The notes below the pieces were generated by a model. That model did no database searches and was not told where the DNA came from. It saw only the letters and a list, made by a program, of their open reading frames with translations. From a virus, in IMG/VR virus record IMGVR_UViG_3300050016_000161, positions 1 to 21,877 of that record: a stretch of 21,877 nt of DNA; one strand, given 5' to 3'. Positions 1-6,864 of this stretch are shown in pieces (the stretch's first letter is position 1; each line of letters opens with the position of its first letter). A program made the translations under genes and the position numbers.

Positions 1-330
1 AGCGGCAGTACAGCAGCCCTGGCGTTGTTGGCACTAGCAGGGTTCGGTGACCTGGATGGAATGACGAACGGGATGCCTGACTGGCGACCGCCCGAGCCTG
101 ATATAGACCCCGCTTACGACGCGCTGGCTAATGCCGCAGCGGTCGCCGCCGCAGGGGTTCGAAAAGCCCGCAGGAATGCGCAACGACTTTGGGCGCATGC
201 CCCGTCTCTCCACAACGGTAAGCAGGTGCGCGGCCCTGGTTTTGTTTTCAGGCCCGTCGCGCAGGCACGACCAGATGTTCCCGCCAGCACTCGCGCAGAA
301 CGGCGCCGCGCCAAACTCGGGCGGGCATAA
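1..330 (+). CDS. Hypothetical protein, 5' end cut by window edge
   Basis: The reading frame is open from the first base to TAA at 328-330, so the gene begins outside the window. A TTG at 25 could act as a start, but the frame upstream is also open and codes for an Ala/Leu-rich stretch. The visible 109 residues have an Ala-rich helical middle (about residues 39-55) and a strongly basic, Arg-rich C-terminus with two RRxR-like clusters. No known family is recognised. The stop codon overlaps the start of the next gene by one base (TAATG), which suggests translational coupling. Confidence 0.55.
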   Translation, partial: SGSTAALALLALAGFGDLDGMTNGMPDWRPPEPDIDPAYDALANAAAVAAAGVRKARRNAQRLWAHAPSLHNGKQVRGPGFVFRPVAQARPDVPASTRAERRRAKLGRA

Positions 331-479
331 TGCTACGCACTCTTTGGGCGGTGGATTTGATGGGCGCCATCGCTGTGATGATCGAATCGTCCATCTACCC
401 CAACAAATTTCTTTGTGTGGTTGGTTGTATTATTTCCTTGACATGTGTCCTGACATTAGGTAGACTCAGGATCGAATAG
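330..479 (+). CDS. Small membrane protein, 49 aa
   Basis: A short gene starts at ATG 330 and shares one base with the TAA of the upstream gene; it ends at TAG 477-479. The product has two hydrophobic segments, about residues 5-18 and 28-43, separated by a short polar stretch (SSIYPNK). The second segment contains three cysteines. This is the layout of a small two-helix or re-entrant inner-membrane protein. No independent ribosome binding site is visible, so translation probably depends on coupling to the upstream gene. The function is unknown; a holin-like or accessory membrane role is possible but nothing specific shows it. Confidence 0.5.
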   Translation: MLRTLWAVDLMGAIAVMIESSIYPNKFLCVVGCIISLTCVLTLGRLRIE

Positions 480-486
480 GAGCCTT

Positions 487-669
487 ATGAACCTTGAGCG
501 CGCAGTCTACCGAGACGAAACCGCCAGATGGTATCAGGCAGGGTTCGAGTTCAAAACCCCAGGCGTCGTCGCCAGCAGCTATCCCGAAGCGTTCCAATTG
601 TTGTACGGGCATTCGATGCCCATCCCGCCGCCAGTACGTGCCGCGCGCAGAGAGGTCCTCCTGCCATGA
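487..669 (+). CDS. Hypothetical protein, 60 aa
   Basis: The start ATG at 487 is preceded by a clear Shine-Dalgarno AGGAG at 478-482, which overlaps the stop of the previous gene. The product is soluble, with aromatic residues in the first two thirds (RWYQAGFEF, SYPEAFQLLYG) and a Pro/Arg-rich end. It matches no family I recognise. The TGA at 667-669 overlaps the ATG of the next gene (ATGA), so the two are probably translated together in a small-gene operon. Confidence 0.65.
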   Translation: MNLERAVYRDETARWYQAGFEFKTPGVVASSYPEAFQLLYGHSMPIPPPVRAARREVLLP

Positions 670-908
670 CATCCGACGACATCAAGAGTTACGACGCCCG
701 CATGGACTCAGCTTTCTGGTTGCAAGAGATTGCCTACCAACTCGCGGTCATGAACGAGCGTAACGCCGCGCCTGACACCGAAGAATATATCCTCAAATTG
801 AGTGCGCTGGCTTCCGTACTCTCAGACCCAACCGCCCAGCAGCGCATCGACGAAACCAAGGCCCGATTTACAACGGTACGAGAGACCAAAATTCAAACTA
901 AGGAATGA
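666..908 (+). CDS. Hypothetical acidic/helical protein, 80 aa
   Basis: ATG 666 overlaps the previous stop by four bases (ATGA). The frame stays open further upstream, but an earlier start would overlap the 487 gene over most of its length. The 80-residue product looks all-helical: a central segment around WLQEIAYQLAVMNERN is followed by a second helix with regular hydrophobic spacing. No cysteines or catalytic motifs are seen and the family is unknown. Its stop overlaps a possible in-frame start of the secreted-protein gene, so the pair is probably co-translated. Confidence 0.6.
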   Translation: MTSDDIKSYDARMDSAFWLQEIAYQLAVMNERNAAPDTEEYILKLSALASVLSDPTAQQRIDETKARFTTVRETKIQTKE

Positions 909-910
909 AC

Positions 911-1660
911 ATGAAAATCAAATTGATCGTATTCGCGGTCGTCCTCGCTATCACATCCTTGTTGGCCGCGCCCGCAAAGTCCCAGACCATCGAACAGAAG
1001 CTGACGACGATCCTCGGGGCGCCTGACTCAACCGCAAGCAAGATCGGAACCGTCCATGATTTACTTCAAGGCGCCGCCAACACGCGGGTTGCTCTCCGCG
1101 CCGAAGGCGATAAGGGCCGCGCACGACTGGCGGACATCACGACTCAAGAGGCGAACTTCGCTACCGCGATTGCTCGTCACAACGCCGAAGCGGCTGCGAA
1201 CGACGAGAAGGTCCGAGCATCTGATGATGCGGTCGAGGCACACAACGCATCTCAATGCAGTTATCCAGACGGACACCCCGAGCAGTGCGCTGGATACAAC
1301 GACGAGTCACGCTCCCTCAACGCGAACAAAGAATATCTTCAAAGCATCGCTGACGGATTGAACCGCGAGAAGACAAACCTCGATGCCGCTGGGGAAGGTC
1401 TGCAGATGCAGGTCGATGATTTCAATAAATTCAAGGATGACTTCAACGCCCGCAACGATGCAAATGAGCACTCTATCGATGTCCTGATGCGTGTACTCGC
1501 AATGTTGCAGAAGACGACCGCCTCCTGCCAGGATGTTCTACAGGACCCGACGACTACGCCCGAACGCCTTCACGAAGCCTGCGGCCAGGGTGCGGACGGT
1601 AACAGCACCAAACCCCCGCTCACTCATTCAGGTACAGGCGGCGCGTCCCAAAACAAGTAG
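911..1660 (+). CDS. Secreted helical-hairpin protein with two Cys pairs, 249 aa
   Basis: I chose ATG 911 because AAGGA at 900-904 lies six bases upstream; an ATG at 905 would add two residues. The N-terminus is a classical Sec signal peptide: MKIK, then a hydrophobic core (residues 5-20), then a probable cleavage near APAKS-Q (residue 24). The mature part is rich in Ala, Asp, Glu and Asn with heptad-like spacing. It reads as two long helices joined by a loop bearing one Cys pair (C-SYPDGHPEQ-C). A second Cys pair lies near the C-terminus, then a Ser/Thr/Gly-rich tail. The four cysteines would suit disulfides in an oxidising compartment. Export suggests a role in the host periplasm or envelope, for example superinfection exclusion or lysis, but no family is recognised. 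Confidence 0.75.
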   Translation: MKIKLIVFAVVLAITSLLAAPAKSQTIEQKLTTILGAPDSTASKIGTVHDLLQGAANTRVALRAEGDKGRARLADITTQEANFATAIARHNAEAAANDEKVRASDDAVEAHNASQCSYPDGHPEQCAGYNDESRSLNANKEYLQSIADGLNREKTNLDAAGEGLQMQVDDFNKFKDDFNARNDANEHSIDVLMRVLAMLQKTTASCQDVLQDPTTTPERLHEACGQGADGNSTKPPLTHSGTGGASQNK

Positions 1661-1670
1661 TACGTCAGTC

Positions 1671-1712
1671 GAGCGTCCGAGGGTTCGGTTCCTCGGGCGC
1701 TCTAGCGGACGC
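1671..1712. other. GC-rich hairpin with a competing alternative stem, possible terminator/attenuator
   Basis: In the 135-base gap after the secreted-protein gene, GAGCGTCCGAGG (1671-1682) pairs with CCTCGGGCGCTC (1691-1702), with one G-U pair and an 8-base loop. The GCGTCCG part (1673-1679) can instead pair perfectly with CGGACGC at 1706-1712, so two stems are mutually exclusive. No run of T follows, so this is not a textbook intrinsic terminator. Its place between one operon and the next promoter-like site suggests it ends, stabilises or attenuates the upstream transcript. Confidence 0.45.
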
Positions 1713-1737
1713 ACATAGTGCTGAAGACTTATTACAG

Positions 1738-1763
1738 AAGTTGACTTTTGATTCCATAAGTAG
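1738..1763 (+). promoter_or_regulatory. Candidate phage promoter, copy 1
   Basis: GACT (1743-1746), seven bases, then CCATAAGTAG (1754-1763), followed by AGAG. This has the same geometry as four other sites in the window. The left box is the most divergent copy (AAGTTGACT instead of TTTAAGACT). It lies 33 bases upstream of the ATG at 1796 and downstream of the hairpin, so it would start the 14-gene transcript that ends at the terminase small subunit. Confidence 0.65.
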
Positions 1764-1795
1764 AGAGCCCCCGACGGGATTCTCTGGAGCAAGCA

Positions 1796-2329
1796 ATGAG
1801 CGTCCTGACCCTCAACATCAAAAGCATGTGGGATTATATCTGCGGCAATCAGCACACGTTTGTCGGGCAGCAGGTGTTCGAGCCCAGCGACGTTGATGTA
1901 GAACGCGGCGCGCGCCGTACGCTTCATTTCTTTGGACAGACCCCAAAAGACCGCAACGGCCAGGACGTACAACTGACCCAATCATTCAGTTCGCTGAGCC
2001 CCGTCGCGGACGCACTCGATGCAGCCCATGAGAACCTTGCCGCGCAGGCTGCGGAAATTCGGCAACTCAAATTCCTTCTCGCCTCCGCACCGATGATTGA
2101 TGCGCCGATTTTGCAATTCGCGCACGTGGTTGCTACAACATCCAAATCACCGTTCGCATATATCAACCCGAAGACAATGGCTAAACTCTTCCCGAGTGCG
2201 TCGTCACGATTCTTTTATGTATTTCCAGGCTCGCCGACCAAATGGGTTCTGCTCTCTACGATGCCCGAAGGCCGCGTGATCTATTCGCTGTTCCCGATTC
2301 CCGGGCTCGAAAAGATTCTGGCGCAGTAA
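1796..2329 (+). CDS. Hypothetical protein, 177 aa
   Basis: This is the first gene after promoter-like copy 1. The start is supported by GGAG at 1786-1789, six bases before ATG 1796. The N-terminal half contains a short predicted coiled coil (about residues 65-95, around DALDAAHENLAAQAAEIRQL). The C-terminal half is richer in aromatic and beta-type residues (RFFYVFPG, KWVLLS, VIYSLFPIPG). No signal peptide or clear membrane segment is seen. The family is not recognised. TAA overlaps the next ATG by one base (TAATG), indicating translational coupling. Confidence 0.7.
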   Translation: MSVLTLNIKSMWDYICGNQHTFVGQQVFEPSDVDVERGARRTLHFFGQTPKDRNGQDVQLTQSFSSLSPVADALDAAHENLAAQAAEIRQLKFLLASAPMIDAPILQFAHVVATTSKSPFAYINPKTMAKLFPSASSRFFYVFPGSPTKWVLLSTMPEGRVIYSLFPIPGLEKILAQ

Positions 2330-2538
2330 TGCCGAACGCGCTCCAGTGGCGGGGTCCGCTGTGTCTGAGCAAGCGGTTTGATTCGGACGCCGTCGTGACG
2401 AACACCGAAGTGGAGTTTTCAGGCAGGCAAGTGTACTGGGAGAAACAAGTTCTGATTGACGCCATCGAACCGTGGCTGGAAAGTGTCGAGGAGAAATCAT
2501 GCGACAACCTACAATGTCCGTGTTCGTCGCGGGGATAG
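2329..2538 (+). CDS. Hypothetical protein, 69 aa
   Basis: ATG 2329 shares one base with the stop of the upstream gene, which decides the start; the open frame extends further back but only inside that gene. The small soluble product has a central stretch around VYWEKQVLIDAIEPWLE and ends with three cysteines in a CxxxxCPC arrangement. This end might bind metal, but it overlaps the next gene, so its composition is also constrained by the other frame. Function unknown. Confidence 0.5.
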   Translation: MPNALQWRGPLCLSKRFDSDAVVTNTEVEFSGRQVYWEKQVLIDAIEPWLESVEEKSCDNLQCPCSSRG

Positions 2539-2672
2539 AATACAACGTCCGTGAATGCGGCGAAATCCTGAAGGCCGACATGGACGGATACTACGGGTGG
2601 ACTTCGGTTTGGGCACCTGATGTTGATGGAATCAAGCGACGAATCAAACAAGTACGAAGCGGTGGACAATGA
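2499..2672 (+). CDS. Hypothetical protein, 57 aa
   Basis: ATG 2499 has a strong ribosome binding site, GAGGAG at 2488-2493, five bases upstream, inside the preceding gene. The two genes overlap by 40 bases in different frames, long even for this phage. A start at ATG 2514 would reduce the overlap. The product has a hydrophobic/aromatic core (VFVAGIEYNV, YYGWTSVWAP) and a basic tail. Not recognised. It ends in ATGA overlap with the following gene. Confidence 0.55.
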   Translation: MRQPTMSVFVAGIEYNVRECGEILKADMDGYYGWTSVWAPDVDGIKRRIKQVRSGGQ

Positions 2673-2908
2673 AAAACAAAATTCTAGGGTATGTGATTCT
2701 GGCTCGGGACGGCAGCGGGTTCCACACAGCGTCTGAATATCCAGGCGATAGCCCCTCGTTGTGGTTCGGGAATCATCTGACGCTCTTCGCCACAAAGCGG
2801 CAGGCTCGGATACACATCGACCGCACGATAGCGTTTGCTGCCGAACGCGGGTATAACTGGCCGTGGATCACCGATGCTGTCATTCACCCAATTAAGGCGG
2901 CGAAATGA
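2669..2908 (+). CDS. Hypothetical protein, 79 aa
   Basis: Starts at ATG 2669, overlapping the previous stop by four bases. The sequence suggests a small mixed alpha/beta fold: a strand (KILGYVILA), a loop rich in Gly/Ser/Pro, and a helix with KRQARIHIDRTIAFAAERG. This resembles many small uncharacterised phage proteins, but no family can be assigned. It overlaps the next gene by four bases (ATGA) and so belongs to the same coupled series. Confidence 0.65.
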   Translation: MKNKILGYVILARDGSGFHTASEYPGDSPSLWFGNHLTLFATKRQARIHIDRTIAFAAERGYNWPWITDAVIHPIKAAK

Positions 2909-3135
2909 TAATCACAAAGTACGGTATCGTGGTGCTAACTGAAACCCAAGGGATAAAGATCGAGAACTGGCATGTCGAGCGCGAAGACTCCGACCCCTCG
3001 GATGCGACCGATGAACAGATGCTGCTGGAGACTGTCATCCCGTGGGCGCAGCGGAAACTGAACGATGCAATTCTGCAGAACCTCAAACGCATCGCGCGCG
3101 AGAAGAAGGCCGAGCAGAACCTGACGGAGAACTGA
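2905..3135 (+). CDS. Hypothetical acidic protein, 76 aa
   Basis: ATG 2905 overlaps the upstream stop (ATGA). The product begins with a beta-like segment (IITKYGIVVLTE), continues with a strongly acidic stretch (EREDSDPSDATDEQ), and ends in a long amphipathic, Lys-rich helix. No family is recognised. The next gene begins one base after its TGA, again indicating coupling. Confidence 0.65.
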   Translation: MIITKYGIVVLTETQGIKIENWHVEREDSDPSDATDEQMLLETVIPWAQRKLNDAILQNLKRIAREKKAEQNLTEN

Positions 3136-3136
3136 A

Positions 3137-3439
3137 GTGCGCTATTTCATAAGGCTCAACCCGAAGGCCATCAACCCGCTGACGATGCGGGTGAATGCAA
3201 AGTTGCTGTGGGAAGTTGAGCAGGCCGAGCACCTCGGCACCAACGGACGGATAGATAGCGAAGCGGTCATCTGGCATTGCGCCGATGTTCGCATTGACGA
3301 CATTCATGTCCGCGAGTTCTTTCAGTTACCGAAGCCAGGCGAGCCGCCATGGCAGATAGAACGGTTCGGAGTTTGTGTTCGAGCGCAGGACAACGTTATT
3401 GTGATTATTACAGGACCGCCCGACGCATCAGGCAATTGA
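3137..3439 (+). CDS. Hypothetical protein, 100 aa
   Basis: I used GTG 3137 as start because GGAG at 3126-3129 lies seven bases upstream and the previous stop is at 3133-3135. The product looks like a small alpha/beta protein with a His/Cys pair (WHCADVRIDD) in the middle and a hydrophobic strand near the end (VIVIITGPP). No family assigned. The following gene has its own strong ribosome binding site overlapping this stop. Confidence 0.65.
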   Translation: MRYFIRLNPKAINPLTMRVNAKLLWEVEQAEHLGTNGRIDSEAVIWHCADVRIDDIHVREFFQLPKPGEPPWQIERFGVCVRAQDNVIVIITGPPDASGN

Positions 3440-3450
3440 GGAGTAGTTCA

Positions 3451-3666
3451 ATGAGTATCAAATTAGTTCTGGAAAAATTCACGAACGACCTGCATGTACC
3501 GATTGCCTTGCTTGTCGTCGCCGCCACGAGCGGGTATCACTTCTACTCGGGAAAAGATTTAGGTTCGGGATATGTTTCGAGCCTGTACGCATTCTACGGA
3601 TTTTTGGGCGGTCACTTCGGCCTGTCTCAGAAGTGGCCCGACAAAGACCAAGGGGCACAACAATGA
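3451..3666 (+). CDS. Small two-helix membrane protein, 71 aa
   Basis: ATG 3451 follows GAGGAG at 3438-3443 with seven bases of spacing, which decides against the longer upstream frame. Two membrane segments are visible: about residues 16-31 (VPIALLVVAATSGYHF) and 40-58 (YVSSLYAFYGFLGGHF). A polar loop containing GKDLGSG joins them and the C-terminus is charged. Size and topology match class II holin-like proteins and other small phage membrane proteins. Holin is only a possibility, because no endolysin gene is recognisable nearby. It overlaps the exported protease gene by four bases, so the two are probably made together. Confidence 0.65.
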   Translation: MSIKLVLEKFTNDLHVPIALLVVAATSGYHFYSGKDLGSGYVSSLYAFYGFLGGHFGLSQKWPDKDQGAQQ

Positions 3667-4646
3667 AACGATTTCTGATTGCCGCGCTGATTTTTATTCT
3701 GGCTGGATTGTCGGTTGGTGCTGATTCTATCCGCGCACCCAAAGGGTTTGCAGGTCAGGCATGGAAGAGTACGTTCGCCCTTTACGGCACCAGCGCCACT
3801 AAGACGCAATTCCTTTGCACCGCTGAAGCGTACGCGAAAATTCCAGGCGGCTATCGGCTGTTGAGCGCAGGGCATTGTGTCCAGACCGAGCCTGCGGATT
3901 TGGTGTTTTCGGTCGCGGAACAAATCGGCGGCACTCGCCAGCCTGTCGTGATGGTGAAGGCATCGTTAGAAGATAAGTTTGATTTTGCCATCTTCGATTT
4001 GAAAACGGACAAGGTATATCCCGTCATCCCGCTAGGAGATGATTTGAACTTGCAGGTAGGCGATAAAGTATTCAATACGAATTTCACATGGGGACTGGGA
4101 GAGCAATCTGGTAGCGGCAGGATTTCGTCGCAGACGCTTATCGCATCCGACCATTGCGGTCAGATGTGCATTGGCGGGTTCTTAGTTCAATTAACAGGCG
4201 CGGGGGCTGGCGCATCTGGGTCCGCAGTTGTATCGGCGCGTACCCATAAAATCATCGGCATCGTGACAGGTGAATGGGACGAACCGTTAGGGTTTGCTGT
4301 CCGACCGATTTCCTACTTCGCAGCTTTCTTGGCGTCGCCTACTCAACCGCATCCAGCAGAGACGGAACCGAAGGCAACTCCGACAGCCTCGGTGCAGATT
4401 CCAGCGAATGTATTCGCCGCGCAATTCGGGGAAGCCCATCCGTTTATGCTAACGGCGCACGGACCCAACCCGACGTTTGTTCAGGCAGGCTATCAGTTCC
4501 GCGTCGACATAGACGGCTTCGAGTTGTCGGACGATTACTACTACAACGTCCCTGTGTATATCGTCCATGATGCCGAAGGTTATTGGTTGACAAGCACCAA
4601 AGATGGGTTCGAGGTTGAAGTGACTGTCCTGGGGCCAGCGAAATGA
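3663..4646 (+). CDS. Exported trypsin-like serine protease, 327 aa
   Basis: ATG 3663 has AGGGG at 3651-3655 upstream and overlaps the previous stop. The signal peptide is clear: MKR, hydrophobic core (residues 4-18), likely cleavage near SVGA-D (residue 20). The chymotrypsin-fold catalytic triad is readable: His71 in LLSAGHC, Asp107 in KFDFAIFD, and Ser185 in GASGSA. A Cys pair in DHCGQMC may form a disulfide. After the protease domain (to about residue 225) come a Pro/Thr-rich linker and a C-terminal domain of about 75 residues of unknown type. Such a protease would act outside the cytoplasm, on envelope or surface proteins or on another exported phage protein. A capsid-maturation role is unlikely given the signal peptide. 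The target is unknown. Confidence 0.85.
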   Translation: MKRFLIAALIFILAGLSVGADSIRAPKGFAGQAWKSTFALYGTSATKTQFLCTAEAYAKIPGGYRLLSAGHCVQTEPADLVFSVAEQIGGTRQPVVMVKASLEDKFDFAIFDLKTDKVYPVIPLGDDLNLQVGDKVFNTNFTWGLGEQSGSGRISSQTLIASDHCGQMCIGGFLVQLTGAGAGASGSAVVSARTHKIIGIVTGEWDEPLGFAVRPISYFAAFLASPTQPHPAETEPKATPTASVQIPANVFAAQFGEAHPFMLTAHGPNPTFVQAGYQFRVDIDGFELSDDYYYNVPVYIVHDAEGYWLTSTKDGFEVEVTVLGPAK

Positions 4647-4954
4647 CTCTCTACGACAAGAATCAAACCCTTCTTCCTCCTGCTGGCTATCTGTTTACTC
4701 GGCTGCGCGTGGAGGGTTCGTTTCTTCGTGTGGAGTATCGGCGAATCGATTCTGAGAATGTTTCGGTCGTAACGATTTATTTGAACGACATGGGTAGGGA
4801 AGTAGCCCGCTCGGTGGACGAAGAGGATTTGGACTTGGAGAGTTTTCCTGAGCCCCAGTTTCTTACCAAGAAACATTTGACTCGGTGGAGTCGTTTCAAG
4901 TTGTGGTTGTCGCTTTCAATCTACGGTATACGGGAGCCGATATGTCGAAACTGA
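4643..4954 (+). CDS. Hypothetical protein, 103 aa
   Basis: ATG 4643 overlaps the protease stop by four bases (ATGA), arguing for co-expression with it. The product is mostly beta-like in the first half (FLRVEYRRI, VSVVTIYLND), then has an acidic segment (VDEEDLDLESFPEP) and a basic, Trp-containing C-terminus. No signal peptide or catalytic motif. It could be a cytoplasmic partner of the exported protease, but only gene position suggests this. Its last 13 bases overlap the next gene. Confidence 0.6.
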   Translation: MTLYDKNQTLLPPAGYLFTRLRVEGSFLRVEYRRIDSENVSVVTIYLNDMGREVARSVDEEDLDLESFPEPQFLTKKHLTRWSRFKLWLSLSIYGIREPICRN

Positions 4955-5247
4955 TAATCAGTCAGAAGATGGAAATGACCTGCGAAGCCTGCGGGGAAAA
5001 GAAAGAATGGGAACTCGTCGGCGCCGACAACAACCCCGCAATCCTGCAGGAGATGCAAGCGTGGTTTATAGTCGGGCGTAAGATCGTAGACCCACGGACA
5101 GGACAACTCACCCAACTCGGGGGCGATGCGTGCAGCATCCCGTGCGTGGCTGTTCTAGCCGTGAAGCTGGCCGTCCCGCCAGAAGAGCCTGCGGAGAACA
5201 TCGACCTGGCGTCCCTCCGCGTGTCGAACTTCACGCAACCGAGTTAA
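4942..5247 (+). CDS. Putative zinc-binding protein, 101 aa
   Basis: Start ATG 4942 is chosen because GGGAG at 4932-4936 precedes it by five bases; an upstream in-frame ATG at 4885 lacks such a site and would overlap the previous gene more. Cys14 and Cys17 form a CxxC knuckle (TCEACGEKKEW). Cys64 and Cys68 (DACSIPCVAVLAVKLA) sit at the start of a helix, the usual second half of a treble-clef-like zinc site. No nuclease motif is seen, so this is probably a small structural or protein/nucleic-acid binding zinc finger. It sits directly upstream of groEL. Confidence 0.6.
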   Translation: MSKLIISQKMEMTCEACGEKKEWELVGADNNPAILQEMQAWFIVGRKIVDPRTGQLTQLGGDACSIPCVAVLAVKLAVPPEEPAENIDLASLRVSNFTQPS

Positions 5248-5265
5248 GAATTGACGGAGAGAACA

Positions 5266-6864
5266 ATGAGCAAAACTATTTTGCATGGAAAAGACGCACG
5301 AGATGCCTTGATGCGGGGTATCGATTTCTTGGCGGACGCCGTAAAAATTACTGAAGGACCCCGAGGACGCAATGTTATTCTCGGTCAAAGAGCCTTGGGT
5401 CAATCCCCGAAGTGCACGCGCGATGGCGTGACCGTCTGCAACTACGTCGACCCTTCCGACCCGACCGAACAACTTGGCGCGGACCTTGTGCGCGAAGCCG
5501 CGCAGAAGACTGACAATGCGGTTGGAGACGGCACCACTGCTTCAATTGTTTTGGCTCAGTCAATGATCCATACAGGATTCGAGTTGATTGCCAAGGGCGC
5601 GAACCCTATGGCTATGGAGCGCGGCATTCACAAGGCGACCGATGCCGTCATTGCGCAGTTGAAGAAGATGGCGATTGAGGTAGATGAAGTCGGCAGGAAA
5701 GTGACTCAAATCGCAACTGTATCGGCGCACGGCGATTCATACATCGGGGCCCTTGTTGCGGACGCGGTCATGAAGGCTGGCAAAGATGGAATCGTAACCG
5801 CCGAACCGTCGACGACTTCGGAGACATACTGTCAGACGGTGGCTGGCATCGAACTGGAAAAATCGAATCTGATTCACGGCGCGTTCATCAATCACCCTGA
5901 AACGATGTCCGCCGAACTTGCCGATTGTCGCATCCTGTTGTGGGAGGGAGTGATTGCTACGGCGAAGTCGCTCGTGCCGATTCTTATGCAAGTGAAAGAC
6001 TCAGGCACTCCGCTGATTATCATTGCAGGCGGCTACGAGGCCGAGGCATTGTCGGTCATCATCAACAACAAAATCAAACTCGCCCTGCCGCTTATCGCGA
6101 TCAGGATGGAAGCGTACGGCGAACGGCGGAAGGAAGTCATGCGCGATATCGCGGCGTTGACTGGCGGCACCGCATATACCGAGGATATGGGCTTGAAGAT
6201 TGAAAGCGTCATCCTGACGAAACTCGGCACCGCACGCAAAGTCATCACGAACATGTCCAAGACCCAAATCATTGAAGGGAAGGGCAACCAGGCGGAAGTT
6301 GCGGGGCGCGTGGCCCACATCCAACAGTCCATTGAGTCTGCCGCTCCTGCTGAACGCGGCGCATTGCGCCAGCGTCTCGCGGCACTCCTCGGCGGTATCA
6401 CCATCATCAAGGTCGGCGGTGTGACCGTCACCGAGATGGAGGAGAAGAAAGACCGCGTTATCGATGCGATGTCTGCGGCAAAGGCTGCGGTAGAATCTGG
6501 AATCGTTGCAGGCGGCGGCACCGCGCTATTCAACGCATCTGCAGTTCTCGCTACGGGTCTGCATCTCAACCGCGCCGAGATGGAAGGTCTGGTTGTAGTT
6601 CACCAAGCCTGTCAGGCAGTAGTGAAACAGATTGCGGAGAACGCAGGCATCAATGGTGACTTGTTAGTGTCTCAACTGATGGCGAGCGCGGACCTCGGCT
6701 ACAACGCACTAACAGACACGTTTGAAGATTTGGTTGCGTCAGGCATCATTGACCCTGTTGCCGTCGTTGTGGAATCTTTGAAGAACGCATCGGCGGTTTC
6801 GTGTTCCATCCTTACGATGGGGGCCACGGTATCCGAAAAACCCCAGGAGAAGACCAATGGATAG
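5266..6864 (+). CDS. groEL: Phage chaperonin GroEL (Cpn60), 532 aa
   Basis: Group I chaperonin, a ring-forming ATP-driven protein-folding machine. ATG 5266 has GGAG at 5256-5259. The product aligns through its whole length with bacterial GroEL. Equatorial ATP-site motifs are intact: TEGPRGRNV, Asp53 in CTRDGVTV, GDGTT with Asp88, the GGGTAL loop, and Asp400 in RVIDAM, equivalent to the hydrolysis Asp398 of E. coli. The apical domain keeps AFINHPETM in place of the bacterial YFINKPETG. The C-terminus ends SEKPQEKTNG and lacks the Gly-Gly-Met repeats usual in bacterial GroEL. All key catalytic residues are present, so it should be active. In phages, chaperonins are thought to fold capsid or other virion proteins. 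groES lies downstream after a 68-residue gene, the reverse of the usual bacterial order. Confidence 0.97.
   Translation: MSKTILHGKDARDALMRGIDFLADAVKITEGPRGRNVILGQRALGQSPKCTRDGVTVCNYVDPSDPTEQLGADLVREAAQKTDNAVGDGTTASIVLAQSMIHTGFELIAKGANPMAMERGIHKATDAVIAQLKKMAIEVDEVGRKVTQIATVSAHGDSYIGALVADAVMKAGKDGIVTAEPSTTSETYCQTVAGIELEKSNLIHGAFINHPETMSAELADCRILLWEGVIATAKSLVPILMQVKDSGTPLIIIAGGYEAEALSVIINNKIKLALPLIAIRMEAYGERRKEVMRDIAALTGGTAYTEDMGLKIESVILTKLGTARKVITNMSKTQIIEGKGNQAEVAGRVAHIQQSIESAAPAERGALRQRLAALLGGITIIKVGGVTVTEMEEKKDRVIDAMSAAKAAVESGIVAGGGTALFNASAVLATGLHLNRAEMEGLVVVHQACQAVVKQIAENAGINGDLLVSQLMASADLGYNALTDTFEDLVASGIIDPVAVVVESLKNASAVSCSILTMGATVSEKPQEKTNG

Noticed and set aside
131-463. 110-codon + frame overlapping the first two genes
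   Set aside because: It conflicts with the coupled 1-330 and 330-479 genes, and its composition (Arg/His/Pro-rich, then abruptly hydrophobic) looks like out-of-frame translation.
1671-1702. Hairpin read as a classical intrinsic terminator
   Set aside because: The stem is good but no T-run follows, so only a structural element with unknown role is claimed.
1724-1742. AAGACTTATTACAGAAG just before promoter-like copy 1, resembling a second left box
   Set aside because: No CATAAGTAG-like right box follows at the fixed spacing, so it is not counted as a sixth copy.
2256-2795. Minus-strand open frame of 179 codons over the small-gene run
   Set aside because: The + strand here carries four coupled genes with ribosome binding sites and overlapping start/stop codons; the minus-strand frame has none of these.
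4647-4775. Frame following the protease stop that codes for a lipobox-like segment (FFLLLAICLLGC), resembling a nested outer-membrane spanin lipoprotein
   Set aside because: It has no ATG, GTG or TTG start after the protease TGA and ends after about 40 codons. The 4643 gene in the other frame has a proper ATGA start and longer coding potential. It would need stop readthrough.
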